NCBI GenBank assembly: GCA_902729315.2 | Contig: LR746264.1 | Coordinates: 7,657,878-7,721,877 of the forward strand | Source: Spirodela intermedia | Taxonomy: Eukaryota; Streptophyta; Magnoliopsida; Alismatales; Araceae | Direction: 5' to 3' | DNA length: 64,000 nt | Shown here: positions 1 to 22,212 of the stretch, one piece after another | Numbering within the stretch: position 1 is the first letter of the stretch | How the letters are laid out: each line of letters opens with the position of its first letter | Position numbers and translations under genes: made by a program | The notes under the pieces: model-generated | Databases searched by the model: none | Told to the model about the DNA's origin: nothing | Seen by the model: the letters and a program-made list of their open reading frames with translations, nothing else

Positions 1-520
1 TGGATGTGATGTTGCACGGAAGAAAATGTAATATCCCTCAGATGGCCATGCACGCGACAATCATGCTCTGACAATGGATTAAAGTCACTACGCATCCTGC
101 ATAGATCTACTTGGAGTTCTCAAGGCAAGCAAGAAATGAATAAATTTTCTGCTGCAAACAGGAACCACAAGTTTTTCCAAAGATAAAGAAGCATAAATGA
201 TAGCTATGATTTGGTGGGTGTTATTAAAAGAATAAACTGGATGCATCTGCAGGTGTCCCTGTCAAAATAATAAATATTCGACGTGTTATGAGAATTACGA
301 TACTGCCAGAGTTGACAAAATATTAGACTCTTGCAAGCGTAAGCCAATTTACCGAACAATCTTAAGTATGTTTTTGTTAATTTTACAGCCATATGCAGGG
401 TTGCACATGTAACTGTATCTCTCGCATATTATTGCATCTTACTTTCAAATATCATGTCTAGAATATAAGTCCGGGTTGACATATACACATACATTCATGC
501 CTCCACGATTGAGCGATAGT

Positions 521-549
521 GGTTGACTTGCCCCTATGGCAAGTCAACC
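521..549. repeat. Perfect 12-bp inverted repeat with 5-nt loop
   Basis: The arm ggttgacttgcc (521-532) is followed by cctat and then its exact reverse complement ggcaagtcaacc (538-549). The arms contain TTGAC, the core of WRKY-binding W-boxes, on both strands. The function is unknown; it could be a small foldback remnant or a chance palindrome. Confidence 0.7.
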
Positions 550-1396
550 TAATTGTTTCTGGTGTAGTCCATGTGAGACACAAAAAGAAGTAAAAATAAA
601 AATGGACAAACTAGAGATGGGATCAATTCAGAGAATAGCAAAACTTGCCGATTCTGTCAAAGTGTATCTGACTTGATCTGACTCTTATTTTTGGACTCAC
701 CGAATTATGATGTGCACAGGTATTAGCAGCTCAAGCATACATGGCAGGCTTGGATAGTTATGAAACTGGTTAAGAGCTGGCCAATATCGATCTTGCACGG
801 CTAATTTTGGATGTTAAACCCATTTAGAGAAGAAAAGTTCACCTTTTTTTGGGATTCTGAGTAAGCTTTTTATCAAAAGTACTTACCGTAAAGCTATTTT
901 AATAGGATTCCCATTGCAAATTTATATCTCTTCCAACCTTCCTAAAGGAAGATGACTGAAAGTCAAAGTCGCGTTGTCCACAACTCCTACACATGTGTTA
1001 CCACTCTGTCATCTGTGTCCTGTCCATCTTCCTCTTATTCATCCTTGTGCTACGAAGCCAGTTGGCACAACGGTGGCTGGTCTTTCAGTTCCACCTAGAA
1101 CTGGTGCTGGAAACTGCCACTAGAACTGCAGGAGGCCAGTGTGGGTCTGAAATCCCGTTTGTGGTTCCATGGTCCCAGCGTGTGATGTTCTCTTCTTCCA
1201 CTGTCTTGACCTACGACACAAACCAAACTATTGTCGCCATCATCAGCAGGACATGTATCAATCAATCCCATCCAATGAACTCAAAATAATCTTACTTCAG
1301 TTCCAATAGCAACAAAAACGTGTAGCCTAATCATCCATTGATATTCGAGGCCATAAATATGAAGACATCGCCTACCTTCACAAAGATTTCGGGCCT

Positions 1397-1529
1397 CCTA
1401 TTCTCCAAACTGGAGGGTCACACCAACCCGGTATTGGCCTTTAAGACATGGATGCGTGGTTTCCTATTCTCCAAACTGGAGGGTCACATCAACCCGGTAT
1501 TGGCCATAAGTCATGGATGCGTGGTTTCC
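1397..1529. repeat. Two-copy tandem repeat, 66-bp unit
   Basis: The units start at 1397 and 1463 with the same cctattctccaaactggag. They differ at only a few positions (for example acacc/acatc and ctttaagac/cataagtc). The high identity implies a recent local duplication. No coding role is visible. Confidence 0.85.
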
Positions 1530-3859
1530 TATACACGTATGAGATGAATTCTTAAAGGGCTTTAATACGCCTAAATACGTAAATCCGTACACATCCAGAA
1601 CTACCAGATAACTTCGATTTTCCTGTCTCTGGAATAAGAAAACAAGGGAGTAACTTTCTTTTTTTGTTCAGAGGTTATGTCAGAGCAGCAAAACTAATAC
1701 AACAGTAATGAAAAAATCATGTGCAAAACACAGTTTTCTTTCTGCATCCTAGATTATCATATGATTGAATGTCAACTCATATAAAAACTGCAAAGTACTT
1801 AAAAAGTCCCAATGCTTTACTTGTAGCTTCTGTGCTGACACAGAACCCTAATCTATGTCTCCCAATTTGTATTTGGGACATTTGTAGGCTTTTAGAGTTT
1901 TGACAACTTATTATCAAGAGTATGAAAGCAAGCAGAGGGAAGATAATGAAGGATAAGTAGAGAAAAAATGCGAAAGGAGAAGAAGAAAAAAGGAGAGGAG
2001 GATAACATAAATAAGATTCATCAGCGAGAGGAGAAGAAGAAGGAAGAAGAGGGGAGGATAAGAAGTGGAGAATTTTTCCGAAAAAGATTAATTATGATTT
2101 CCCATTACCAAATTATGCCATCTCCATTTTATACTTTGAGCAAGCAAGATTCGCATTTCCCTAGATCGAATTTTGCACTTGAAATCCAATTTTGGGTCAT
2201 CAAACATATTCTGAAGCATCTTGAAATGTTTTTTTTGAATAAAAGCCTCATAAAAACAGTGTAGACATCTTGGAAGGAAAAGCAGGCCATTTAAATGTTG
2301 GACAGATGCCTTTTAATATGCTGATAAAAAAACCACCAATCGCTCTTTGATCGTCTTTCAATAATCCAGTTTCAAACTTCTTCAGAGACCAATCAGAATT
2401 GACCAGATTCCAATTTTCAGTGCAAAGTAATTATAATAAATTTTAGGGTATAGATTGCACCAGAAATACTTCAATCAATTCCTCGAGAGATTTTAAATTC
2501 ACATTAGATGACAGTAGAAAAGTACAGCCAACAAGCAACTTTGTTAATAGTGTTTTCAACTCTTCTGCTCAAGAATGAACTACCATCTGAAGAAGGAAAT
2601 TCAATTAGTTCAACGTTCGTTTTTCGACATTGATGCCTGTAGTGAAGCATAAAAAAATCAAAGCCTGTGCCTTCTTCGTAGTTTGGATGATGTCAGCAAT
2701 CGTAGTATACAAGAATAAATAATCCAGCACAGATTGACAGTCTTCGCCGTCTAGTTGACTTTTTAGAATTGACTCTCAGTCTTTGGGGTCAACCTGGCAG
2801 TCTCTGCGAGGAAGGTAGTGCCGACAAGGCTCAAGGGCTTGTCAAGAAAGACAGGAAGGGCCCAACCATATACAATTTGATAGCCATTTTTGCTTTTTGT
2901 TGAATATACTATACAGTAAACTATATACACCATAAAAGATCTGCTAAAAAAAGAGCGACACTTTATTCGTTCCATGAAGGAAAAAACGCTTTCAGACCCT
3001 AAATAATAAAATGCCAAAGAAAGAGGTCAACACACGCGCGCGCATGCGCACATACACACACTTGCACGTGCATACTGGAAAAAAGGAATAATAAGGATTA
3101 AGTAACTATATGAGATGACTTCTAACATGAAATTCGTATTCTCAGGGGCAGCAAAGTCCCGGGGAAAAAATGATATCAGCATTACATACATACGAGCCAT
3201 ACCCATTAAATATATAAATTTTAAAATAAAATGCTCTATTTGGAAAACAGAGATTCACAGGTTCTGGGTCTTTAATGCCATTAATCTTAGGCTTGAGAGC
3301 GACTGTTCATGAAGCTCATGAATACAGTATGAAGATAGATGCGATTTAAGAGACAATTAGTTTTTTTTTTCACAGGAAGCGCAAAATAATCGGTAGCATA
3401 TCATTTGAAATTAGGAGAAAACCTCTAGCATAGCACACAAGAAGACCAGTCGATACATCTGTTCAAGAAGATTATCCTTGTGGTTTTCGAAAGTACGATG
3501 CATAACCAGAAGTTTCATTTTAGATGCCCCAGATCCATCTCCTCTCTTCATCCTAACACATATGACAGATTAACCTTAAAATTATGGGACACCAATTCGA
3601 TACCAATACTGAAATCTTCCAGAGATGGTAGGCTCATCCAATGGCAAAAACAGGGCTTAGACAGGGAAATAAACGTGAATGCAAACTGGGATTTTGAACT
3701 CCTGAAATTTTTCCAACGAGAGCTAGGACGTTACACCAATATATTTTTCTGGATTAACAAATTGGTATCATGTTCATTAAACTCTTCCTGATCTAGATGA
3801 ATTTTACAAAAGTAATGAACTGGCGCCTCTCCCATAGACAACATATTCACAAAAAAAAT

Positions 3860-5307
3860 AGAAAATGCCCTGCAGTCCATGGTTTTTGGCTATTAGTCAC
3901 CTCTCTTTTACTGGTTTCAAATCAACTGCAAGGAATTCCCTCAAATGAAGCTCTGGATCCAACGTCGATGCCAGCATAGACGCTTCAAAGTTTTCATTTT
4001 GGACTGCTAACTTAAGCAAAACAGGATTCTACGAGAGCCAAGAGGAGAAAAAAACCGCAGTGAGGCCAGTAAACCGACAGATCATGCCGTGATGCCTCGA
4101 AATCTTTTAGAAGCTTAGTCAAAGCTGTCCACCTTCTCCCTAGTGTGGATCTTTGGCGCCTCATTTGCAGACGCTATTGTGGGTAGATTCGCAACCTTTT
4201 CCTGCTGCATCAACTATCTAAGCCCAACTCGCTGTAAATAGTAATTTTTAATAGGCTTTCTTACACTTCTGCTCACATCCAACTTCGACGTGAAAAAAGT
4301 AGAGCTTCAAGTCATGGAAGTCCATAGCATCGGTGCAGATGGAGACGATCTAGTCACAATCGTGGGAAACGAACGGAAACGCCTGAAGCCAGATTACTGC
4401 AGTAGAACGAGGGGGTTTGTGGGCTGGGCTCATAAAAAAACAGCAATATAAGCTGGATAAAGAGCTCTCTACAATGTATTTTCCACTCTCAAAGCCCACT
4501 AATGATTTAGTAATTAGGCCCTGCATTTCATCTGATCCCGTTATCTGTAGCTTTCAAGAAAAATGCGTAAACCTCTTCCCAAGTTCGTCTTTCATTTGCC
4601 TCGTACGTTATTTCGTCAGCAGATGAGATAGAGACTACCTCTTGGAGTTGCTTCACGAGATCCTCATTCGCATAACTTTATCCTCCACAACGAATCAACC
4701 CCTATGTTACAGGGCATTACTATTTTCGAAAGAAAACTGTACAAGGTAGACTTACCTCTCAAGTAGGGAGAGAGGAGACAGCATATTCTTCGGCGGGAAA
4801 TCTTGACGGTTACGTATTTTCTCAGCACCTTACCCCGTGGACAACGCTGAGAAATTCTTTCTGTGGTGTCTTTTGCTTTAGGATCAGCAGAGGCAACAGC
4901 TTCCTCCCCATTGTCATGAAAACGTCACTATCGTCCTCAAGACCTGGAGTCTGGACAAGCATCTGCTCCGTCTCCTCTCTCTCCATCAGCTACCCCCGCT
5001 TGACGAGCTCAGCGAGCGCCTCCCCGGGTTCTGCCAAGCGTGGTGTCGAGCTCGAATCCCCGGAAGTACCAGCCTCCGTATCTCCGTCCAGGTAATTATC
5101 TTCTTCTCCGTCGTCCTCATCTTCCTGGGGTGAAAGATCCACGCCATCCACCGAGGATGATTCACTTGGCTACGGCTTCTTGGTGTCGGTGGAGAAACCT
5201 CCGGCCTCCTGGCTTACCACATGGAGAAATGCAGCGACCGGCGTCTTCTCACACTTGTCTTCCTTCTCTGAGGTTCCAAACCCTCTGGGCTCGACCAATC
5301 TTCTCAT
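3860..5307 (-). pseudogene. Possible decaying multi-exon gene, family not identified
   Basis: Several minus-strand stretches read like exons with plausible splice sites, but they do not join into one open frame. 5307-5218 gives an ATG-led 30-residue segment (MRRLVEPRGFGTSEKEDKCE...) before a GTAAGC donor. About 5120-4990 gives an acidic stretch ending ALAELVKRG, then an in-frame TAG, then LMEREETEQMLVQTPGLEDD. A frame change follows near 4915. About 4672-4565 gives YANEDLVKQLQEVVSISSAD..., and about 3995-3900 gives NFEASMLASTLDPELHLREF... before GTGACT. The acidic, coiled-coil-like composition does not look random. I do not recognise the family. It may be a pseudogene, or a real gene whose exons I have mis-joined. 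Confidence 0.35.
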
Positions 5308-5983
5308 CGGCAGGGCATCATAAACCTGGCCTCCACCCCGCGGCGCCGAGAAGCTGGGAAGACTCGATGGAACAGTAGGGGTGGGTTATGTCTATAGTTA
5401 TATATACTTCCAGACTGAACTGGACCGGTCCGGTCGACACCGCGACTGGACCGGTCCGCGCTTCCAAAGTTGAACCGACTCAGACCCGTGAGCCCGAACC
5501 GCCCGGCTCGGGTTTTAATAGAGACGTGTGTATCTTTCCCTTTCTTGCAAAAAGGGCATGTTTTTCCTAGTTTTATTAGATTCGGTTCCAAAATGCAGTA
5601 GGGACGTATAAACAAATCGTTTGAGGTTATAATAGTAATTAAGCATTTTGTTAAGCGAGATTTACAATTCTCAACCTTGTTGACGCGCCCTCCGGCTGAT
5701 CCCAGCGCAGCTCCGCGGCGACCGCCCTCCGACCTTGCCTACCGATGCATACCTACTTCAGGGTTCGCGTCGACCGATCGTTCAAATAGAAGGAAGGGCA
5801 GGCGAAGAAATTAGTTCAGGTTGGTAATTGTGGCTTGGGCAAGGCTTTTTGTCGCGGGGAATTGCGTCCTTATCATCTCTTGCAGGTGGCCGTTAGCTCA
5901 GGTCAGTTGTTCCGCCAAAAAAAAGTCGTCGTTGAAGTCGGGGTAGTGGTCTGAAGGGCTGTTCGAAATCCTGAGGCGGGGCG

Positions 5984-16092
<10,109 letters not shown>

Positions 16093-16888
16093 TGCAGAAA
16101 TACCGGTTTCACAGATGCTCTTGGGCTACTGTTTAATGCTTGGCTTCATGAAAGTTTGGGAAATCGAGAGATCTCCTTCCACTTCGTCGTGGATACCGAA
16201 CCCTCTGAACATTATGTCTAGGGGGGCACCTTTTCTTCGATTTAAGTTGATCCATTATTTTTCATCAGATCCCTTAGACATTATGCCTTGTGGGCAGTTT
16301 TATGTACCACGGGCTTTGTGAAAACAATTGGAATAACACGCCATTGGCCTTTTAATCAAGGCAACATAAATTATGGCCCTTGTTCTTGATAATTTTTTAG
16401 ACTCGCTTCAAGAAAAGAGATGCCCAGCTGCAGAAAATAAAGTTCCAGTCGATCACTTCCCATGGAGAGTTGTGTAAACTCTTACAATCTCATGCTCCTT
16501 TGAACCCTGGACGACCAATTTGATCTACCGGACTCCGATTCGAGCCTACGATGCCAAGAACCATTGCTTCTCTTGACCGGGTGAGTCCCATACCTCACTC
16601 GTATGATCATCTTCCGTGCCATCGTTGGCCGCTAGAAAGGTTAAGTAGCCTACACCCCCTTTAGAAGTAACCGAGCAGGCTTTCGCACACACTTCCAAGA
16701 ATGGAAGATTACTACACTCAACACCATGTACAAGCTTTCACTCTTTTCAGCATCGGGGGTGGTGAGCAGCACGCCCTGCAGCGACGGTAGCAGAAGCCTA
16801 TCGCCGTCGCCCTCAGCATTCCTCAAAATGACCGAAACCGGCGTCTCCATTTACAAGGGAAGAAAAATAAAAAAGAACAAGCCTTTCC
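16093..16888. other. Convergent 3' ends of LTA3 and MOR1
   Basis: About 800 bp separate the LTA3 stop (16092) from the MOR1 stop (16889), and the two genes face each other. I see no other coding sequence here. The stretch should hold both 3'UTRs and poly(A) sites, which I cannot place reliably. Confidence 0.6.
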
Positions 16889-17578
16889 CTACAGTGGATC
16901 GATACTTCCGCTCTTGAGCCGCTCCATCCTGGCCTGGAGCCCCGACAATGCCTTCTCGTCCATTGGGAGAACACTGGGCTGCTGCGCTGGAGGCTCGACG
17001 TCACTGCGACTCACCTGATGTTGACCTGGTAAACCATGGTTTACGTTGCCGTTCACATAGAACATTGACCGATTGAGGCTTTCGATGTTCTCTGCAGCCG
17101 CTGCAGCTTGAATGGATCTCATTCTTTCTCTAATCGCATCCAGTGTCCCTGGGGTAACTGCAATAGCTGAGAAGTTTAGCATCAGCCCTCTTCTGAAGCA
17201 GGAACTATGGATGAAGATATGGGATGAGAAGGTGAGAGACGAACCGGCTGGCATGTTCCTATCAATCCGCTCATCTCCATGTTGGGGCTTGAACTCAGCC
17301 ATGTCATTGGAGCCCCGCTCGGAGGCCATGGGCCCTACGCCGTAGTCTTCAGGGAGCGAGAGAGAGGGATTGTAGTTCGCATGGTCGGGCTTGGTAGCAA
17401 GAGACTTGGTATGCACGGGAGAGAGAGGGGCAAACTTTGGGGAGGGGATATTTAAAGCGAGGGGAGGAGGGGTGGAAATAGGTAGGCTTGAGGGAGTCCT
17501 CCCGGCAGCTGCATTCTTCTCCATCTGTGCACAGAGAACGTCTCGTGAATACTTTTTAGCTCTGGATGGTATGAGCCC

Positions 17579-17609
<31 letters not shown>

Positions 17610-20600
17610 AAGACTTTTTGGCTGACCTGAACAAGCCCATCCCTTATGTAGGTGCGGAAAGCCTCGCTTGCATTCTGGAGCTGAGAAAATATATCAACCT
17701 GCAGAAAGAGAACGATTGATTCATTGGGAAAATGCAAAAGAGAACCACGGGATGGAATGAAAGAATCACGAGAGTCCACGAATCTACCTTGGGGTACAGC
17801 TGGGTGATGCGATATAGTTCGTACAGACCAATAGAACAGGTCTGTTTGTCACCGATCTTTTTGAACACCGCAGCGAGTTCTTGCTGCATCCACAGTTCAA
17901 CCCCACTCGAACATTAATTACTCACTTTTTTTATGAGAAATTTGACTAATTGAAAGTAAATAACATTAAACCTATGCCTTCAAGAAGGCAGATAAATAAG
18001 GGAAGGAAATACCTTCAGCTGCGCATCAGCGGAATGTGTAGTGGAAGCTGGACTATTTGAAGCAGAATCCCCCCAATGGCTTTGCCCCATTGGAACAGAT
18101 GGAGTGAGCATTCGGGCTGCAGCAAGGGTCTGATAGAGCAATGAAACAACCAAGTATCAGGTGCATCGTGCACGAAAGTAGATTTCTGTGACATGATAAC
18201 CAAATGCTAACATACGGCTAGGTTGGCAAACATAATAAAGCCAGTGTTTACCTGAAGGTTCAGGTCTATATATGCAAGAATGATCGGCTGAGGTTCCGTG
18301 TCTATCGGAACCATGGACAAATGACCCTTAATTGCCGTTCCACGAAGCTTTACTAGTTCATGGAGAACAGTCTTAACCATGCGTAATGGTTTGTCGTCGG
18401 CACCAGCCCTATATAATATAAATAAAGCTACAAAAGTTAAAAATAAATATAGAGGATAAGACTGTATAAATATGAAAGTCATTAGTTCATCGCAGCCACC
18501 TTCTCCGAATCTCTTCCATCCCCAGTTCTTGCAAATACACGTGAATGCTTTGAAGAATGCGATCGAGATCCACTTCAAAAATCGTGCTCTGGAGGACCTG
18601 GCAGAAATTTTAATCCCAAAAGAGTTAATTCACTGATGATCTACGGTACAGAGAACAGACACGGAAAATGGAACCGACTGAAAGCTCGTACGAGAAAGTC
18701 ACCTTTGTGAGTTTAATTAGGCATTTGACGACTAGTTCGGAGAACTTCTGGTTCCGAGAAGCGGTGGTCTCACTGGATGGAGGAGATGGCCACCGTGAAG
18801 GGTCCAGTGGCCTCAACAAGTTAATCAGAACGACGAAGGATGAAGTACGTTCGGCATTGTCCTGCACCAGTAATTTTGGCAGTATGGATGAAATAACAGA
18901 AAGCTCTTACGGCCTAATAAATATAGAGTAGACAAACAGAACATATCCCTACTAGTATTTTAAGCATCAGGACATTCAGCGCTTTTAAGAGTTGACTGCC
19001 ATCATCCATCAAAGGAACCCTTTCATCTAAGAGCCAGAGAAGGAGTTCCGTGATGAGATTATCAAGAGTACGCTCCCTCACAGCATGAGCCAACCTCTTT
19101 ATCTGGAAGGTCTGCAGATCAAACAAAAAAAAAATTGATGTTCCGAAAAATAAATAAAGACTGATTGCTTATATCTACAAAGAGTAACTAGGCAGATGTC
19201 TCTCTACCTGCATGAGAGTGTTCAGAACGTATTTACATGACCTTGAAGATGCCCCAGCAAGGCTAAAACCAAAGGTCTTGGGCACCTGCCAAAGTTAAGT
19301 TTACATCAATAGAACACTGGGGCGTGGATATTTTTGATATCATAGGCAAGTTATAAAAAAGAAATTACCATGTTTGCAAGGCATGAGACTAGTCTATCTG
19401 CCTCTTTGACAAGATCATCTATTATGCTACTTTCTGGATCTGCTGTTACTTGATTTAGCTCATGGCAAACAACTTTCATGCCTTCAACTGACTGCACCAA
19501 ACCAACATATTTTTCAGGAGTTTTCTCTGCGTGGTTACTTAGTAGAAGAACAAAATGAAATAGAAATAAAAGTAATGAAGGTGACACTGAAGCAGACAAA
19601 ACTAAACTCAGTTATCCCAGAAGCAGGCAAGAAGTTTATGATTAAAAATAGTCTCTAGATTTTAGGTTTCTAAAAAAGAGTCTATGAAGTTCATTCTACG
19701 ATCCCTTATTACATTGGAATAAACTGTTTCGTGTTTAACAATTACATCGCTGCAGAGGCACCATAAAAGCAATGGCTGCTACCGAGGTAATCTAGCGGCC
19801 AGAAAGAATAGGAAGGAATCAGAATGCAAGGATACAAGGATGTAAACTAAGTTAAAAAACATAGTAAACGAAAAGAATTAAGTTCCAGAAGAGAACAAAT
19901 CTGAATATTCCATACAAATATAAGAGCTTTTTACACGAAGCAGGCACTCTATATCTTCCTCCACTTGGATCTTTAAAAAACAATAAGCAGGAAAGAAGAT
20001 AGGACCAGTGAGGAGAGGAGGAGATGGCAAAAAATTCCAAAAACCAACTGCAGAGTTGCCAAAATTCGCTAGTTAGCTCAGAGGCTGGAGACTTGGCCTG
20101 CATTCTTGCAGAGGCAATGGAAAGATGAAATGGAATGGCACATAACAGAGTCATGGGACGGTACTAAAACAGATTATTGATACCCTGGGTAACCGAGTGC
20201 TTGAGGCTAAGGTCTCTTTAATCAACTTTTTCTATATAACACCACGGGAATGGTAGATTGACATCGTTGGTGCCCAGAATGGGATCTCTGTCTCGTTCAA
20301 GTTGATAGGCGTCCCTTTCAACTAATGGAGCCCAGAAGCTCACCAAGATCTCTCTTTATGAAGAGAACAGAATTGTAAAACTCTAAATAGAAAATGTCAC
20401 CAATATGCTGACTTCATCTCGAAAATACTGACTTCAACCCAATGTCACATATGATTTTAATCGGAGACAGGATGTTACTTGAGCAAAAAACGCATTAGGA
20501 CAAGGATGTCTGCATTCTTTGTGAGAAAAATATGAAAGTTTACTGAAAGTATGCCTGTACCCAGGAAGCGTGAATTTAAGCACACGAGAGGGAAAAAATA

Positions 20601-22212
20601 AAACAGAACAAAAAACCCTAAAATAGAAAAATTAAAGAACCGGATTCGATTTTGAAGATTATAACTGCTCATCAGTTGGTAATGGAAAATTAAACTAAAA
20701 TGCTTCTTAGACACGCATCACCGCATTCTCTCATGTGGAGCCTGGGTAAAAATGAATCTATCTTATGAACCCAATGTCTAACGAATCCCTTGATTCCCTC
20801 AAATATTACAGATGCTTTGATCCTGACTTATCAGCTAGTAGAGAGTATGATACTAATGGAACGCGCCTGTCTCTAATTATTATGGTTGGCTGATATTGCG
20901 CATATATTTCCCCCATGAGCATCTCCATTCGTGGCTATTCCATTTTTTAATATGGTGCAAAGATGTCCGCCCTCTTACATATAAAATAAAGCAATCCCTT
21001 AGCATCGTTTTGGTGAATACAATAAAGTCAGCGGTTAGATTGCATGGCTCAATCATACTTGTAGGCAGCAAGGTGACACCTAGTTTTACAGATATGAAGA
21101 AGAAAATATATGAATATAAATAGTATTTATAATGAGAAAAGTGTAAGTAAATGTCAATAAATAATAAGCTTGGCCATGCTAAATAACTGAATATAGATAA
21201 AAAATAAATAAAAAAATTAGTGAAAAAATTAATCATCATACTAGCTATTGATAGAAAAATAGTATAATCCATGTAAACAACAAGTTATTAACGAAAAATT
21301 TTCTTTTGTGAATTCATTTTGCTGAATTCAAATGCACACGCTATCACAAATCCACATTCGCATTCCTAGACAAGCTAACAGCGTCCATTCAGTACATTCA
21401 AGTTCAGATTGCTCATGAACATCTGGCTCACACTATTGCCTATGTTACATCTTCAGTACTATGAAAAACACGTTCAAATGCAAACACAAAAAATCTACAT
21501 AACAAAATGTGACAAAATAGGAACCAAGAAAAGAAAATGTAATCGAAGAAAGATAATACCTGCTCGGGAGAACCTAAGGAAATGATATCTAAAGCTTCAC
21601 GCCAATCTAAAGGTCCATTTGCAGCAACTAGTGTTCTTGATATGATATGTTGGTCCATGTCATGGTCAACATAATTCGTATCCCTCCCACTACAAATCCA
21701 TAGGTATGTATTGGATCAACCGAATACTGGCAATCATAGCCAATCACTAAATGAGAAAAAATAGCAATGTTCTATCTGAAATGCCAAACCTGGCTAAAGC
21801 AGATGACAATACAGAACGTGAGAGAACTTCTCCACTTTGCTCTGCTACATCTAACCTGTTCATTTAAAAAGATAAGTTAGATAATGACAGGATCATAAAA
21901 TAAAATGAAAATTCAATATCAGATCAATGAGAAATGCAAAAAATAATCAAATATAGTTGAAGAAAAATACAGACCCATTATCTCTAATAGAGCGCCTTAA
22001 AGCTGCCCTAGCATCTCCAGGCTTTCCTTCCCTTCTCTTATCCATTTCCCTTGCCTATTTAGGGTACGTAAATGAAAAATTATATGAGGCGACACTAGAT
22101 AGCAAAACGAAAAGAGAAGAAAATTTTCTACAAACCTTCCATTTGAATCTATCATCCATCATGCTTTTTTGAGCATCTGATAGTTTTCCAACATATCTCC
22201 AAATATCCTCAC
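16889..22212 (-). other. MOR1: MOR1 exons 39-53: end of TOG5 and plant C-terminal region
   Basis: Exons: 22136-22212, 21975-22054, 21790-21855, 21560-21689, 19369-19491, 19208-19285, 18953-19111, 18703-18861, 18500-18597, 18252-18408, 18013-18129, 17788-17883, 17627-17698, 17245-17524, 16889-17157. They encode the rest of TOG5 (EDIWRYVGKLSDAQKSMMDD), then a conserved helical C-terminal region (LLWLLDERVPLMDDGSQLLK, KTVLHELVKLRG, FSQLQNASEAFRTYIRDGL) and a Pro/Ser-rich tail with GTLDAIRERM before the final ALSGLQARMERLK. Exon 52 is less conserved than its neighbours. Introns 38 (1.1 kb) and 42 (2.07 kb) are the long ones here. A GA microsatellite at 17583-17609 lies in intron 51. Confidence 0.94.

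Larger units (their letters stand above)
1..3300. other. Intergenic DNA, no gene recognised
   Basis: I see no convincing coding sequence here on either strand. Open frames are short and lack splice-consistent neighbours. The stretch holds a perfect inverted repeat near 521, a two-copy 66-bp tandem repeat near 1397, a purine-rich GA/AAG tract at about 1970-2070 and an alternating CA/CG run at about 3031-3064. Parts could be the far 3' end of the possible minus-strand gene further right, but I could not connect any exon. Confidence 0.5.
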
